Shown here piece after piece: positions 9,762 through 18,470 of a DNA stretch of 64,000 bases. A program made the position numbers and the translations under genes. The notes beneath the pieces were generated by a model. It worked only from the letters and a program-made list of their open reading frames with translations, had not been told where the DNA came from and searched no databases. Source of the stretch: Vibrio toranzoniae (lineage in GTDB: Bacteria; Pseudomonadota; Gammaproteobacteria; Enterobacterales; Vibrionaceae); assembly GCF_024347655.1 (NCBI RefSeq), contig NZ_AP025514.1:2108001-2172000 (forward strand), written 5' to 3'. Position 1 is the first letter of the stretch. Every line of letters starts with the position of its first letter.

Positions 9762-10523
9762 ATGAAATGGATATTCGTTGCATTCGTCAGTGTGTTCTCT
9801 GCACTCACATACGCCAAAGATTGGCAGCAAATTCGCTTTACTGTTGAGGGAGCCTACCCACCGTTCAGTTGGACAACACAGGACGGAAAACTAGAGGGAT
9901 TTGAGGTCGATTTAGCCAACGCGCTTTGTATCGAATTAGGGGTAAAGTGCATCATCTCCAAAACAGATTGGGACGGTATTATCCCTTCACTATTGAGTCG
10001 TAAGAACGATGCGATAATTGCCGCCATGACGATTACCGAAGAGCGTGAAAAGAAAGTTAACTTCACCATTCCATACGCCAAAGTCCCAACTCGTTTCGTG
10101 ATGAAGAAAGATCGAGAGATCAATATGAGTGACGACAGCTTGAATGACCTAACTATCGGAGTTCAACGTGCAACAATTGGTGATAAGTACCTTTCTGAGA
10201 TATACCCGGATATAGATATTCGCCGCTACGGTACCTTCGATGAAGCATTTACAGACTTGTTGAATGGTCGTCTCGATACTGTGTTTGGTGGTTCAATAGG
10301 ACTAAATGCTGGTTTCCTTGAAACAGAACAAGGCAAGGATTACCACTTTACAGGCCCTAAGTTCACAGAAGAGAAATGGTTTGGTCGTGGTATTGGTGTA
10401 GCAGTCAGAAAGCAAGATAACGAACTAAAAGACCTTATTGATAGTGGCATACAAAAGCTTATCGACAATGGTCAACATCAAAAAATCGCGAGTAAATATT
10501 TTACATACAGTATTTACGATTAG
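9762..10523 (+). CDS. Periplasmic amino-acid-binding protein (ABC, family 3)
   Basis: 253 residues with a signal peptide (MKWIFVAFVSVFSALTYAKD) and the family 3 solute-binding fold: YPPFSWTTQDGKLEGFEVDLANALC, then KTDWDGIIPSLLSRKNDAI and MTITEEREKKVNFTIPYA. The closest relatives I recognise bind Arg/Lys/His/ornithine (ArtJ/HisJ-type). No permease or ATPase gene is adjacent, so it is an orphan that must use a transporter elsewhere. SD AAGGAA precedes the AUG. Confidence 0.87.
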   Translation: MKWIFVAFVSVFSALTYAKDWQQIRFTVEGAYPPFSWTTQDGKLEGFEVDLANALCIELGVKCIISKTDWDGIIPSLLSRKNDAIIAAMTITEEREKKVNFTIPYAKVPTRFVMKKDREINMSDDSLNDLTIGVQRATIGDKYLSEIYPDIDIRRYGTFDEAFTDLLNGRLDTVFGGSIGLNAGFLETEQGKDYHFTGPKFTEEKWFGRGIGVAVRKQDNELKDLIDSGIQKLIDNGQHQKIASKYFTYSIYD

Positions 10524-10611
10524 AAGGATAACATTCAAGTAATGCAAAAATGGTTGATTGCACTTCTTGATTGGCTTTGAATAGATAGTATCGTAGAAGC
10601 TAAAGATAGCA

Positions 10612-10638
10612 AAAAGCCGCTTATAAAAGCGGCTTTTT
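10612..10638 (+). terminator. Rho-independent terminator after the binding-protein gene
   Basis: AAAAGCCGCTT / AAGCGGCTTTTT hairpin with T-run, about 90 bp after the stop codon; symmetrical enough to work both ways. Confidence 0.85.
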
Positions 10639-10797
10639 ATATGCTGCTTACAAATGGGGCGTCAACCATGATTCGAGTACATCTAAATTGATTGCCACTG
10701 AACTAGAATCCACTGCGGTCAAGGAGCCTAAGATCAGCTGAATTAAAAAATTTCGATTAATACACCGTTCACTCTATCTAATGGTAAATAGTATATG

Positions 10798-11664
10798 TTA
10801 GAGGTAATCAATTTTATTCTTCATATAGTGTATAAAGTCATTAATAGGCTTGAAATTTCTATTTTTATTCCAAACAAGAAAAAGATCAAATGAGGTATCA
10901 TGTTCAAAAGGTATTATTATTATATCCTTATGATTATCCTTGATTGATTTCTTAGGAAGGATAGTGAATCCGGTATTGGAAGACACTAAAGTAATTATTG
11001 TTTCTATATCAGTTTTAATAAATCTTTTTTTATATTCGCAACTACTTATAGCATTCATAATATCACGGTTCATTTGAGATTTCCCACTATCATTTATTAA
11101 TAATAGATCTTCATTTTTTAAATAAAAATCAATAGATTCTCCTTGTAATAAACCCTTCGGTAATACAAAAACCAATTCATCACTAGATATTTTAATCGAA
11201 TCTAGATCCTGTGATATTGGTTTCCTCATAAAACCAATATCTAAAAGTCCTGAAATTAACTGCTCTTCTTGTTTGAAAGATGGTAGATCATATAAAGTTA
11301 TAGAGATTTTTTTATTAAATTCTCTTAAATAGTTCGGTAACATATCTTTTGAAGATGTACCAAAGCCAACATGTAATGAGGCTGCACTTTTCTCGGAAAT
11401 TTGTGAAATATACCCTTCAAGTTTTATAGCATGATCTATAAAAGTATTTATTTCATCAATTAATTTTTTTCCGTCATCGGAAAGATCAACACCACTTGAG
11501 TTCCTAATGAAAACTTCAATACCATGAAAGTCTTCAAAGCTTTTAATCTGCTTTGAAAGAGCTGGTTGAGAGATACAAAGTTCATTAGCAGCTAAACGAT
11601 AACTCTTAAGAATTGATAGCGTTTTAATTGAGTAAAGATGCTTTAAATTCAGCCTCATAAACAT
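10798..11664 (-). CDS. LysR-family transcriptional regulator, AT-rich
   Basis: 288 residues: an N-terminal winged HTH (LKHLYSIKTLSILKSYRLAANELCISQPALSKQIKSFE, about 5-44) and a substrate-binding-like effector domain. Residue choice (many Ile, Asn, Lys) and base composition are clearly more AT-rich than the surrounding genes, which suggests acquisition. The divergent DNA at 11665-12250 carries only a short or decayed frame, so the target gene may be lost. Effector unknown. Confidence 0.85.
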   Translation of the reverse strand: MFMRLNLKHLYSIKTLSILKSYRLAANELCISQPALSKQIKSFEDFHGIEVFIRNSSGVDLSDDGKKLIDEINTFIDHAIKLEGYISQISEKSAASLHVGFGTSSKDMLPNYLREFNKKISITLYDLPSFKQEEQLISGLLDIGFMRKPISQDLDSIKISSDELVFVLPKGLLQGESIDFYLKNEDLLLINDSGKSQMNRDIMNAISSCEYKKRFIKTDIETIITLVSSNTGFTILPKKSIKDNHKDIIIIPFEHDTSFDLFLVWNKNRNFKPINDFIHYMKNKIDYL

Positions 11665-12254
11665 TAATTATCCACGTTTAATTTTGTTAACTATACTTTA
11701 TCATCACTCTGGATATGATAACAAGAATAAATTGACACACTTTATTTAACAATTAATATATAAATACTCCATTATTACTTTAATAAATAGAGTGCATTAT
11801 GTAACTTAAAACACCTAAATTATAAGTTAGATCATTAAATAAAAGGATATAAATGAGTAAAGAAAGAACCTATCTAGCCAATGCGTATGATTCCCTACTA
11901 ATAAAATCACAACTTCTTCCGCAATACATAGTCACCAATATAAAGTTTATCATTTTCCTATTGTTAGTCCCACTTACGACTTAACTCATTACCATGTCGG
12001 TAATGAACGGCTGATGATTCAAAGCCGCGATCCCCAACAATCGTTGTAATAGCTATGGGATCGTTCACAATAATATTCGGATTTGTAATAACTTCATGCA
12101 ATAACTATATCTTTGACCAATGCTTATCTGTCGCAAAACTTAATAACGAAATACCAGATCCCATTTATCTCAATGCAACAAACGCACTTTAGTATCATGG
12201 GGAATCACAGTACTGATAGGAGTAAAATATTGGTTTGATAGGAGTCTGATAGCA
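11665..12254 (+). pseudogene. AT-rich region with short ORF and decayed coding remnant
   Basis: Divergent from the LysR gene. A 43-codon ORF at 11853-11984 begins MSKERTYLANAYDSLLIKSQ and has a good SD (AAAGGATA), then stops inside a hydrophobic stretch. Downstream, another frame (about 12050-12190) reads hydrophobic then NNYIFDQCLSVAKLNNEIPD before stopping. Together they look like a degraded membrane-protein gene formerly driven by the LysR regulator. A resemblance of the second piece to prenyltransferases is too weak to name. Confidence 0.4.
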
Positions 12255-12282
12255 AAAAACCGCTCATAAGAGCGGCTTTTTT
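12255..12282 (+). terminator. Rho-independent terminator
   Basis: AAAAACCGCTC / AGAGCGGCTTTTTT hairpin with T-run. It closes the decayed region. From here to 12563 (about 280 bp) I see no convincing gene. Confidence 0.8.
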
Positions 12283-12563
12283 AAGGTGATGCTTGCAGGA
12301 TAAGTCAGCATAACTCGAACCAAACATCAAAGACTTATAATACTATTTGCAGTATAAGTTCGCATAACATTGCATCGAAAGTCTGCAAATTTGAACAACG
12401 ACTAAGATTCAACGTAGTAAAATTACCACGCTCCATTTCATCCTCTAGCAGACATAATCGACATGTGTGTAACAAACTTTTGGACAATTCCGAGTTACGA
12501 CCCATTGAGTACTCTGTCTTAACGGATAATTTCTGGTATAGCAAAAATTTGCCAAATCAAATT

Positions 12564-13840
12564 TTAGTTAAGGATCATATCTCGTTGACTAGCTTCTACC
12601 AAATTATCAAATTCTGATACTCGTGCCAAAAATGCGGTTTTCTGGATACTAGGAAGCGACTTCGCGATAGGCAAATCGGCTTTCATCGCATCGACAGGAC
12701 GATTGCGAACTAAAACTTCAAAGTGTAAATGTGGCCCGGTTGAACGCCCCGTATTACCAGAAAGGGCAACTTTTCGCCCACGTTTTACAAGTTGACCTTT
12801 TTTTACTAAGACTTTATTCAAGTGAAGGTAACGCGTTTATACACGCTGTTGTGTTCAATCACTAAATAGTTACCAGCATAAGGGTGTTTACGAACCGCAA
12901 TCACTTTTCCATCCCCTGTAGAATAGACCGGCGCACCGATTGGTGTCGCGAAATCCGTTCCGTTATGTGGCGCGATTCTTCCCGTTACTGGATGTTTACG
13001 CTTAGGATTAAACCCAGAGGTGATTCGGCGGTATGCCTTATCGACAGGATAGCGGTTAAACGCTCGCTCCAAGCTGTTGCCTTCTCTATCATAGAACCGT
13101 CCATCCTCAGCCAAAAATGCCCCGACTTCACCCTTCGCTAACTTAAAAGAAATCGCCTTAATCTCACTGTTGCCTGTGCTGTGTTCACCTAAATATTGCT
13201 GTTTCACTAATATATCGAAACGGTCACCGACTCTAAGAGTTCGAGCAAAATCAATCTTATCTTTCATTACGCGAGTAATATTTGCGACTTGGCCAGATGT
13301 CAATCCCACTCGATGTGCCGAAATAGAAAAGCTCCCGTTGATTTTTCCCGAAAACAGGGTCTCACGCCATTGTCCTGAAATCTCCTGAAATTCGTAAGAG
13401 AAGGAACCATCGTTTCCTCTGGTGTAGATAGCTTTTTCTACAAGACTCAAATGATAAATTAGCTGACTCAGTTGCCCCATATCATCCACCACCAATTCAA
13501 GCTCTTCTCCAGGCTGAATCATATCTAGTTGGAGGTGGTCAAGATCAACCGAGAGAACTTGCAGTAAAGTACTATAAGGGACACCCAACTGAGCGAAAAT
13601 ACCACTGAGCGTGTCTCCAACTTTAACTATATAGCCTATCCGTTTAGATTGAGGAAACGGTGTCAAACTGATATCAGATGCGGCCGTCATCTCTGAAGAT
13701 GGTGGATGCAACGTATTAACGCTTTGATTGAGCTGAACGCTGTGACTATCTTGATTTGGCTCATCCTCGGTAGGTAGAAGCCAAGCGACCGAAAAACAAA
13801 GTACAGCAACGATTAAAACAATAAATCTAAATTGACCCAT
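12564..13840 (-). pseudogene. M23 peptidoglycan endopeptidase (ShyB/MepM-like), frameshifted
   Basis: Two frames form one protein of about 425 residues. The first (12818-13840) has a membrane anchor (residues 4-22), a LysM-type segment (GYIVKVGDTLSGIFAQLG, about 70), an OapA/Csd3-like middle and the start of the LytM domain (HNGTDFATPIGAPV). It ends after NSVYKRVTFT. The second (12564-12821) resumes in another frame with HLNKVLVKKGQLVKRG and the metal-binding GRSTGPHLHFE. Adding one A in the AAA run near 12832 restores YKTRYLHLNK across the join. The LytM zinc ligands are split, so no active enzyme is made as written. The location in a zinc-starvation region with a Zur-box-like site upstream resembles Vibrio ShyB, a Zur-controlled endopeptidase. 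A sequencing error is possible. Confidence 0.8.
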
Positions 13841-13872
13841 GAGAAACTAAATATCAACACCTGTTCTATTTT

Positions 13873-13890
13873 GTTATGTTATATCATATC
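13873..13890. promoter_or_regulatory. Zur-box-like operator between endopeptidase and aspartoacylase
   Basis: GTTATGTTATATCATATC matches the palindrome GTTATGTTATAACATAAC at 16 of 18 positions. It sits in the 149-bp divergent intergenic region, 33 bp from the endopeptidase start. The znuA site at 23888 matches 17 of 18. Binding by Zur is inferred. Confidence 0.7.
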
Positions 13891-13989
13891 TTATTTTAAT
13901 TTTACTCAGTTTTGTCAGCGTTTATTCAATTTATTCGATTGGCTTAGAACACACCTCAATCAACTCATTCTCTTTGAAAAGGCTCAACA

Positions 13990-14862
13990 ATGAACAAGCT
14001 TAATTCAGTACTTATCGTTGCAGGAACACACGGAAACGAGCTTTCCGGTATCTATTTACATAAACTAATCAAAGAAAAACGTTACTCTGTCGAGAGATCA
14101 ACTTTTTCTGCCGATTCGATCATCACCAACTCCGAAGCGGTAAAACGCAACGTTCGTTACATCGATACCGACTTAAATCGCGAGTTCTCAGTAACGAATA
14201 GCAAATGTTGCTCCGATTTGCATGAAAGCAAGATTGCACATCAATTCATTGATCAATACGCAAACCAAGAAAAACCGTTGATTGTTGACCTGCACAATAC
14301 AACAAGCAATATGGGAGCGACGTTGATTCTACTTTCTAACGATGTATTCTATCGGAAATTGGGGGCGTACGTTAAACAGCGAATGCCGTCGGCACATATC
14401 CTTTTCGAAGAGCGAAAAGAATGGCAAGAGCAACCTTACCTTTGTACTGCTGGGCAATATGGGATAATGATTGAAGTAGGAGCACAAGCACATGGTGCGC
14501 TAAAGTACGAGACCGTAAAGTTGATGAAACAGATGCTTACCGCAGTATTGGACTATGTTGAAAAACACAACCTCAACCAAATAGGCTTACTGAGCGAGTA
14601 TGACGCCTTTTTTTACACCGAAGAAATCAAGATTCCACTTGACCAAGAGGGTATGCGACAAGCCTTAGTGCATCCAACTATTTGTGGCAGAGATTTTGAG
14701 GCGGTCAAACCAGGAGCTCCAATTTTAGCGACTTTCGCTGGTTACGATATTCATTGGAATGGACAAGGGGATATTTACCCGCACTTTATCAATGAGAGCG
14801 CCTACAGCAAAGCCAACATTGCAATGGCTCTCGCAGAACAACGTCGTGTTTCTCTTGTATAA
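13990..14862 (+). CDS. Aspartoacylase-family zinc hydrolase
   Basis: 290-residue AstE/AspA-family carboxypeptidase-fold enzyme. Zinc ligands H and E are in VAGTHGNELSG (about residue 13), the substrate Arg is in DTDLNREF (about 63), and the third zinc ligand H in DLHNTTSNMG (about 100). Family members remove the acyl group from N-acetylaspartate or related N-acyl amino acids. Divergent from the endopeptidase with a shared Zur-like site, so it may belong to the zinc-limitation response. Substrate not certain. Confidence 0.85.
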   Translation: MNKLNSVLIVAGTHGNELSGIYLHKLIKEKRYSVERSTFSADSIITNSEAVKRNVRYIDTDLNREFSVTNSKCCSDLHESKIAHQFIDQYANQEKPLIVDLHNTTSNMGATLILLSNDVFYRKLGAYVKQRMPSAHILFEERKEWQEQPYLCTAGQYGIMIEVGAQAHGALKYETVKLMKQMLTAVLDYVEKHNLNQIGLLSEYDAFFYTEEIKIPLDQEGMRQALVHPTICGRDFEAVKPGAPILATFAGYDIHWNGQGDIYPHFINESAYSKANIAMALAEQRRVSLV

Positions 14863-15012
14863 CTCCAAGATGCATCAGGGCTGTTCTTGACTGTAGGTAG
14901 CGCCAACAAATTGAGTCTATTGGGACGGTTATTGAGCAACACCACAAATATGTAAGATAAGTAAGGCCATGTAAGCAATACTGTTTTAAACGTTCTTGCC
15001 TACATAGTCAAA

Positions 15013-16113
15013 TTACAATATTGGAGAAATGCCGTAATATTGCCCACCAATAAGTGTGAACCCTAGTATCATCAGCAATACACCACTGATGAATTGTAGA
15101 AAATAGCCTGCATTAGCCCAATTTGCTTTGTTATTCCCTTTCGATGGGGTCAAATAACGCTTGACCCATTGCTTACTGGTTAAGGTCATTACCGCAATGA
15201 TGGATGTTGTAAATGCGGTACCTATCGCCATGACTATCGCGCTAGCAACACCCATCCAGTACAACCCAACCATATTGGCAAATAGCAACACCATAATGGC
15301 GCCTGTACAAGGACGAACCCCAATACTTGCAACAATGCCTACATACTCTCGCCAGGTTGCAGCATTGTTGATCGCTTGTGCACTTGCTACATGCTGATGT
15401 CCGCATCCACAACTTTCCAGAGTAGCTCTATGTGGATTGGTCAATGCAATCGGCGTTCGCAGAGTCGAAGAATAAACAACGGATTTTTTGTCGAGATGCA
15501 ATTGTTTTGAAGAAGCTCTCATCGTGAGTGGCGTCATACGGACGAACTTAATTTTCGCAGGTCTCATCGTACGGTAAAGCTGCTTGGCGGCTTTCCAACA
15601 GATTGAACATCCAAGCATTACCACTAATGCAAAACTCAATGAAACAAAAAAATTTGTTTGTTGATTAACGACTCGCATTGAGGCATTGAAGCCCCATAAC
15701 AGAATACTCACCAGCACAATCGCCACTAGTGCCTGACAAAATGCAGAGAGGATGGTTAAGACCAAGCTGGTTTTGACTTTTGTGGGATGGGTCGCTAAGT
15801 AAGTCGTGACAATCACTTTACCATGCCCGGGGCCTAACGAATGAAGCAATCCATACAGAAAACTCACACCAACCAAATAACCTCCGGCCAGCCACGGTTG
15901 AGTTTGTGCCTCGTATAATAAAGCTGCAAGTTCGCTATTCACTTCCCGTTGCCACTGTAAACTCGCTATTATCAGCGAAGGCCACGCTAGCCAGAATTGA
16001 TACACACCGCTCAACACCAAGGCACAAGCCAAAAAAGAAAAAAGATAGCGGCGTCGGTTCCGCGTTAAACGGTTCATTTCATTACGCTGTGAATGTGAAT
16101 TCATCAGTTTCAT
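15013..16113 (-). CDS. NicO/RcnA-like metal permease
   Basis: 366-residue integral membrane protein of the NicO family: GLLHSLGPGHGKVIVTTYLA (about 88) and SIGVRPCTGAIMVLLFANM (about 265) are the two family motifs with metal-handling His and Cys. A CGCGHQHVAS stretch in the central loop is a likely metal ligand. NicO proteins move Ni/Co. Here it is the last gene of a zinc-limitation gene run and follows a DUF1007 protein, a frequent partner, so a role in zinc uptake or metal balance is inferred. SD AGGTAGGA before the AUG. Confidence 0.82.
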   Translation of the reverse strand: MKLMNSHSQRNEMNRLTRNRRRYLFSFLACALVLSGVYQFWLAWPSLIIASLQWQREVNSELAALLYEAQTQPWLAGGYLVGVSFLYGLLHSLGPGHGKVIVTTYLATHPTKVKTSLVLTILSAFCQALVAIVLVSILLWGFNASMRVVNQQTNFFVSLSFALVVMLGCSICWKAAKQLYRTMRPAKIKFVRMTPLTMRASSKQLHLDKKSVVYSSTLRTPIALTNPHRATLESCGCGHQHVASAQAINNAATWREYVGIVASIGVRPCTGAIMVLLFANMVGLYWMGVASAIVMAIGTAFTTSIIAVMTLTSKQWVKRYLTPSKGNNKANWANAGYFLQFISGVLLMILGFTLIGGQYYGISPIL

Positions 16114-16133
16114 TCCTACCTCTGATAATTTAT

Positions 16134-16826
16134 TTAGGGGGCACTTGTGCAGTGGAGGTTCACTGTTTGAGTAAAGAGTTGACCCAACGCATAATCAGGA
16201 TCTGCATCTGCTGGGAGAGACATCGCGTAGCTCACTTGCTCTGGCGTTGGATTGGGCTGTGCCAGACTCAATCGGCATTGCCGCGAAAGCTCGTCAGACA
16301 ATTGAATATCGCTGACAGATGTCCAAGCCATATCAACGTAGTAACTCCGGTCAAAAATTAGTAAGCGTAATGAATCGCTTGTAACGGGTTGAGGCTTGGA
16401 AAGTGGTAACTCAAAGCTCAGCATTAACTTTGCTCGATTACGCGTCAGCTTTTCGCTGTGCGCGACACTATATTTGACAGGTGTATCCCCATCATAAAAA
16501 TAAGTGAAGTAATGCTCATACAACATATTATCCAGTACCGAGGCGGCTAACTTGCGCAGTGTCTTCTGCGCATAATTAGGCGACATACCTTCACCATCAA
16601 GCATGTAGGCGGATGTCATCGGGTCAAAAGTCCACTCCATCTTAAAACCCGTAATCATCCCATCGCGGCCTTGGATGTATGTTTTCATCTCAACCCATGA
16701 GTGAGGATGAGCCAGAACTGTACAGGCAAAAAATGCGGTGACTAATCCTAGCCCGATACGGTGACATAAGTACCGTAAGCGCAACTCTAAAAGAAACCCC
16801 ATTAACGTATTTAGATGGTTAGGCAT
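16134..16826 (-). CDS. DUF1007 periplasmic protein
   Basis: About 230 residues from AUG at 16826; the frame stays open to 16907, but that part overlaps the upstream GTPase gene and precedes the signal peptide. Signal sequence (HRIGLGLVTAFFACTVLAHP) followed by HPHSWVEMKTY, the usual DUF1007 N-terminus with possible His metal ligands. DUF1007 genes often pair with NicO permeases, as here (20 bp apart). Probably a periplasmic metal-binding accessory; not demonstrated. Confidence 0.78.
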   Translation of the reverse strand: MPNHLNTLMGFLLELRLRYLCHRIGLGLVTAFFACTVLAHPHSWVEMKTYIQGRDGMITGFKMEWTFDPMTSAYMLDGEGMSPNYAQKTLRKLAASVLDNMLYEHYFTYFYDGDTPVKYSVAHSEKLTRNRAKLMLSFELPLSKPQPVTSDSLRLLIFDRSYYVDMAWTSVSDIQLSDELSRQCRLSLAQPNPTPEQVSYAMSLPADADPDYALGQLFTQTVNLHCTSAP

Positions 16827-16857
16827 GGTGGGTAGCAAGATTGTTTTTTCTTCTCGA

Positions 16858-17871
16858 TCATGATGCCTTCTCCAAACATCGAAATAATCTATCTTCAAAT
16901 TGATCATCTAGACCGGAAGAGATCAGTTCAAGGCGGCTTTCTGAACACTCGTCTAACTCAAACTCTGTGAGTCCATCTGATGTTAGGTTGTAACCAAAAA
17001 TACCGCTTCCCGTGATAAAAACCGCTTTCATTCGTTCGACCTTGAGGTCGAGCAGCAACAGTCTCAGCTTTTGATGATCGAACACTTTCTCAGCGGAGAT
17101 ACGCCAACCAATACTGTAGAAACCTTCCCCCTCATTGGTTGCTTTTAGAATACCGCTATCGGGCATAGGCAACTCAGGAACAAGTGACTTTTTCTCTCGT
17201 TCACGATAAAGAACAGAGGGCTTTTTTTGCACGTCAATATAAGTCGCTCCCTCAAATTCATGAAAAGGGATAGCGCCATGTTCAGCAAAAATCACTTTTG
17301 TTTCCCGCGGACCGAGCTTAGCTATATAAGTCGTCAGCTTTAGCTCATCTCCATCTTGATAGAGATCGCGCTTATTTCCTACCACTGTATCTGCGATAGC
17401 GATTTGCTGGTTAAACGTTTCATGCTCAGTGTACTTAGGATCCGATAGTTTACGTGCATCGACTAAAGTAATGTTTTTTTGCAAAGCGAGAATTTGACGA
17501 TAGTACTCGGTCGATAGCACTTGCAGGACTTCTTTAGGATGCCCAAGGCCTGTAGGCTCAATCAACAATCGATCTGGCCTTGCTTCAGACAATAATTGAT
17601 TTAAGACGATTTGCATCGGAAGACCTGCTGCACAGCACATACACCCTCCGGGGACCTCTCGGATAAACACTTGGTCTTGTTTTTTTTTTTGGCCTTGTAA
17701 CAAGCTGCCATCAATACCAACTTCGCCAAATTCATTGACCAATACAGCCCAACGTTCATGACTTGGTTTATGGGCCAATAAGTGCATTATTGCCGATGTT
17801 TTCCCCACCCCGAGAAAGCCAGTGATGATGTTAGTAGGCACTCGCGAAATCAGAGGCTTATTAAAGTTCAT
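16858..17871 (-). CDS. COG0523 (CobW/ZigA-type) metal-chaperone GTPase, second copy
   Basis: 337 residues from the AUG at 17871, chosen because GGAG lies 7 nt upstream; a UUG at 17877 is also in frame. G3E GTPase: Walker A TGFLGVGKTSAI, the CxCC metal motif in GGCMCCAAG, guanine motif GNKRD, and a C-terminal CobW_C domain. COG0523 proteins bind Zn2+ at CxCC and are thought to deliver metal when zinc is short. It overlaps the gamma-CA gene by 11 bp. One of two COG0523 copies in the same gene run. Confidence 0.88.
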   Translation of the reverse strand: MNFNKPLISRVPTNIITGFLGVGKTSAIMHLLAHKPSHERWAVLVNEFGEVGIDGSLLQGQKKKQDQVFIREVPGGCMCCAAGLPMQIVLNQLLSEARPDRLLIEPTGLGHPKEVLQVLSTEYYRQILALQKNITLVDARKLSDPKYTEHETFNQQIAIADTVVGNKRDLYQDGDELKLTTYIAKLGPRETKVIFAEHGAIPFHEFEGATYIDVQKKPSVLYREREKKSLVPELPMPDSGILKATNEGEGFYSIGWRISAEKVFDHQKLRLLLLDLKVERMKAVFITGSGIFGYNLTSDGLTEFELDECSESRLELISSGLDDQFEDRLFRCLEKAS

Positions 17872-18421
17872 TGGCAATTCTCCGATAGCCTTGGACTAGT
17901 TCATGGTTGGCAGAAACGACGGATTCGGAAAAAGCTGAATATTCTGGTGGCACTTTAGAGATACTATCTAAATCAAAACCGACACCAATGTTGGTCATCG
18001 GCGGCACATGGAAACAAGCGGGTAAATCGAGGCCATCAACGACACAGTTATGACGAATAACGCACCTCTCACCGATGACGCTATTGAACACAACGGAGTT
18101 GAAGCCAATGAAAACATCATCACAAACCTGGCAAGGACCATGAATAATCGAACGATGAGCGATGGATGAGCGCTCACCAATTGTCACCGCAGCCCCTGCC
18201 TTAGAATGAATCACGACACCATCTTGGATATTGGTATCACATTTGATCACGATAGCTTCCATGTCTCCATGGTTATTAACTTCGTCAGCTCGGATAACTG
18301 CATACGGCCCAATAAAAACGTTATCCTCAATAATGACTTTGCCACAGATAATAGCGGTTGGATCAATAAAGGCTGTTGAGGACACCTGCGGCATATGGCC
18401 TGTTGGGTTTCTTCTTAACAT
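17861..18421 (-). CDS. Gamma-carbonic-anhydrase-like hexapeptide protein
   Basis: About 186 residues from the AUG at 18421; the longer frame overlaps the dihydroorotase gene. Left-handed beta-helix repeats (IDPTAIICGKVIIEDNVFIG, then SIAHRSIIHGP). His residues at the places of the gamma-CA metal site are visible in NNHGD, VVIHSKAG and SIAHRS. Gamma-CAs can work with Fe or Co as well as Zn. Such a paralogue in a COG0523/Zur cluster fits the known pattern of stand-in enzymes induced by zinc shortage (inference). Confidence 0.8.
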   Translation of the reverse strand: MLRRNPTGHMPQVSSTAFIDPTAIICGKVIIEDNVFIGPYAVIRADEVNNHGDMEAIVIKCDTNIQDGVVIHSKAGAAVTIGERSSIAHRSIIHGPCQVCDDVFIGFNSVVFNSVIGERCVIRHNCVVDGLDLPACFHVPPMTNIGVGFDLDSISKVPPEYSAFSESVVSANHELVQGYRRIANEL

Positions 18422-18470
18422 AATACTTCCAGTTTGTTCATTGTTCTTTCTTTGTGGTAAGCCACTTAAC

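Noticed and set aside
12335..12544. 69-codon minus-strand ORF before the endopeptidase
   Set aside because: No SD, no recognisable protein features, and it lies in intergenic DNA; not supported as a gene.
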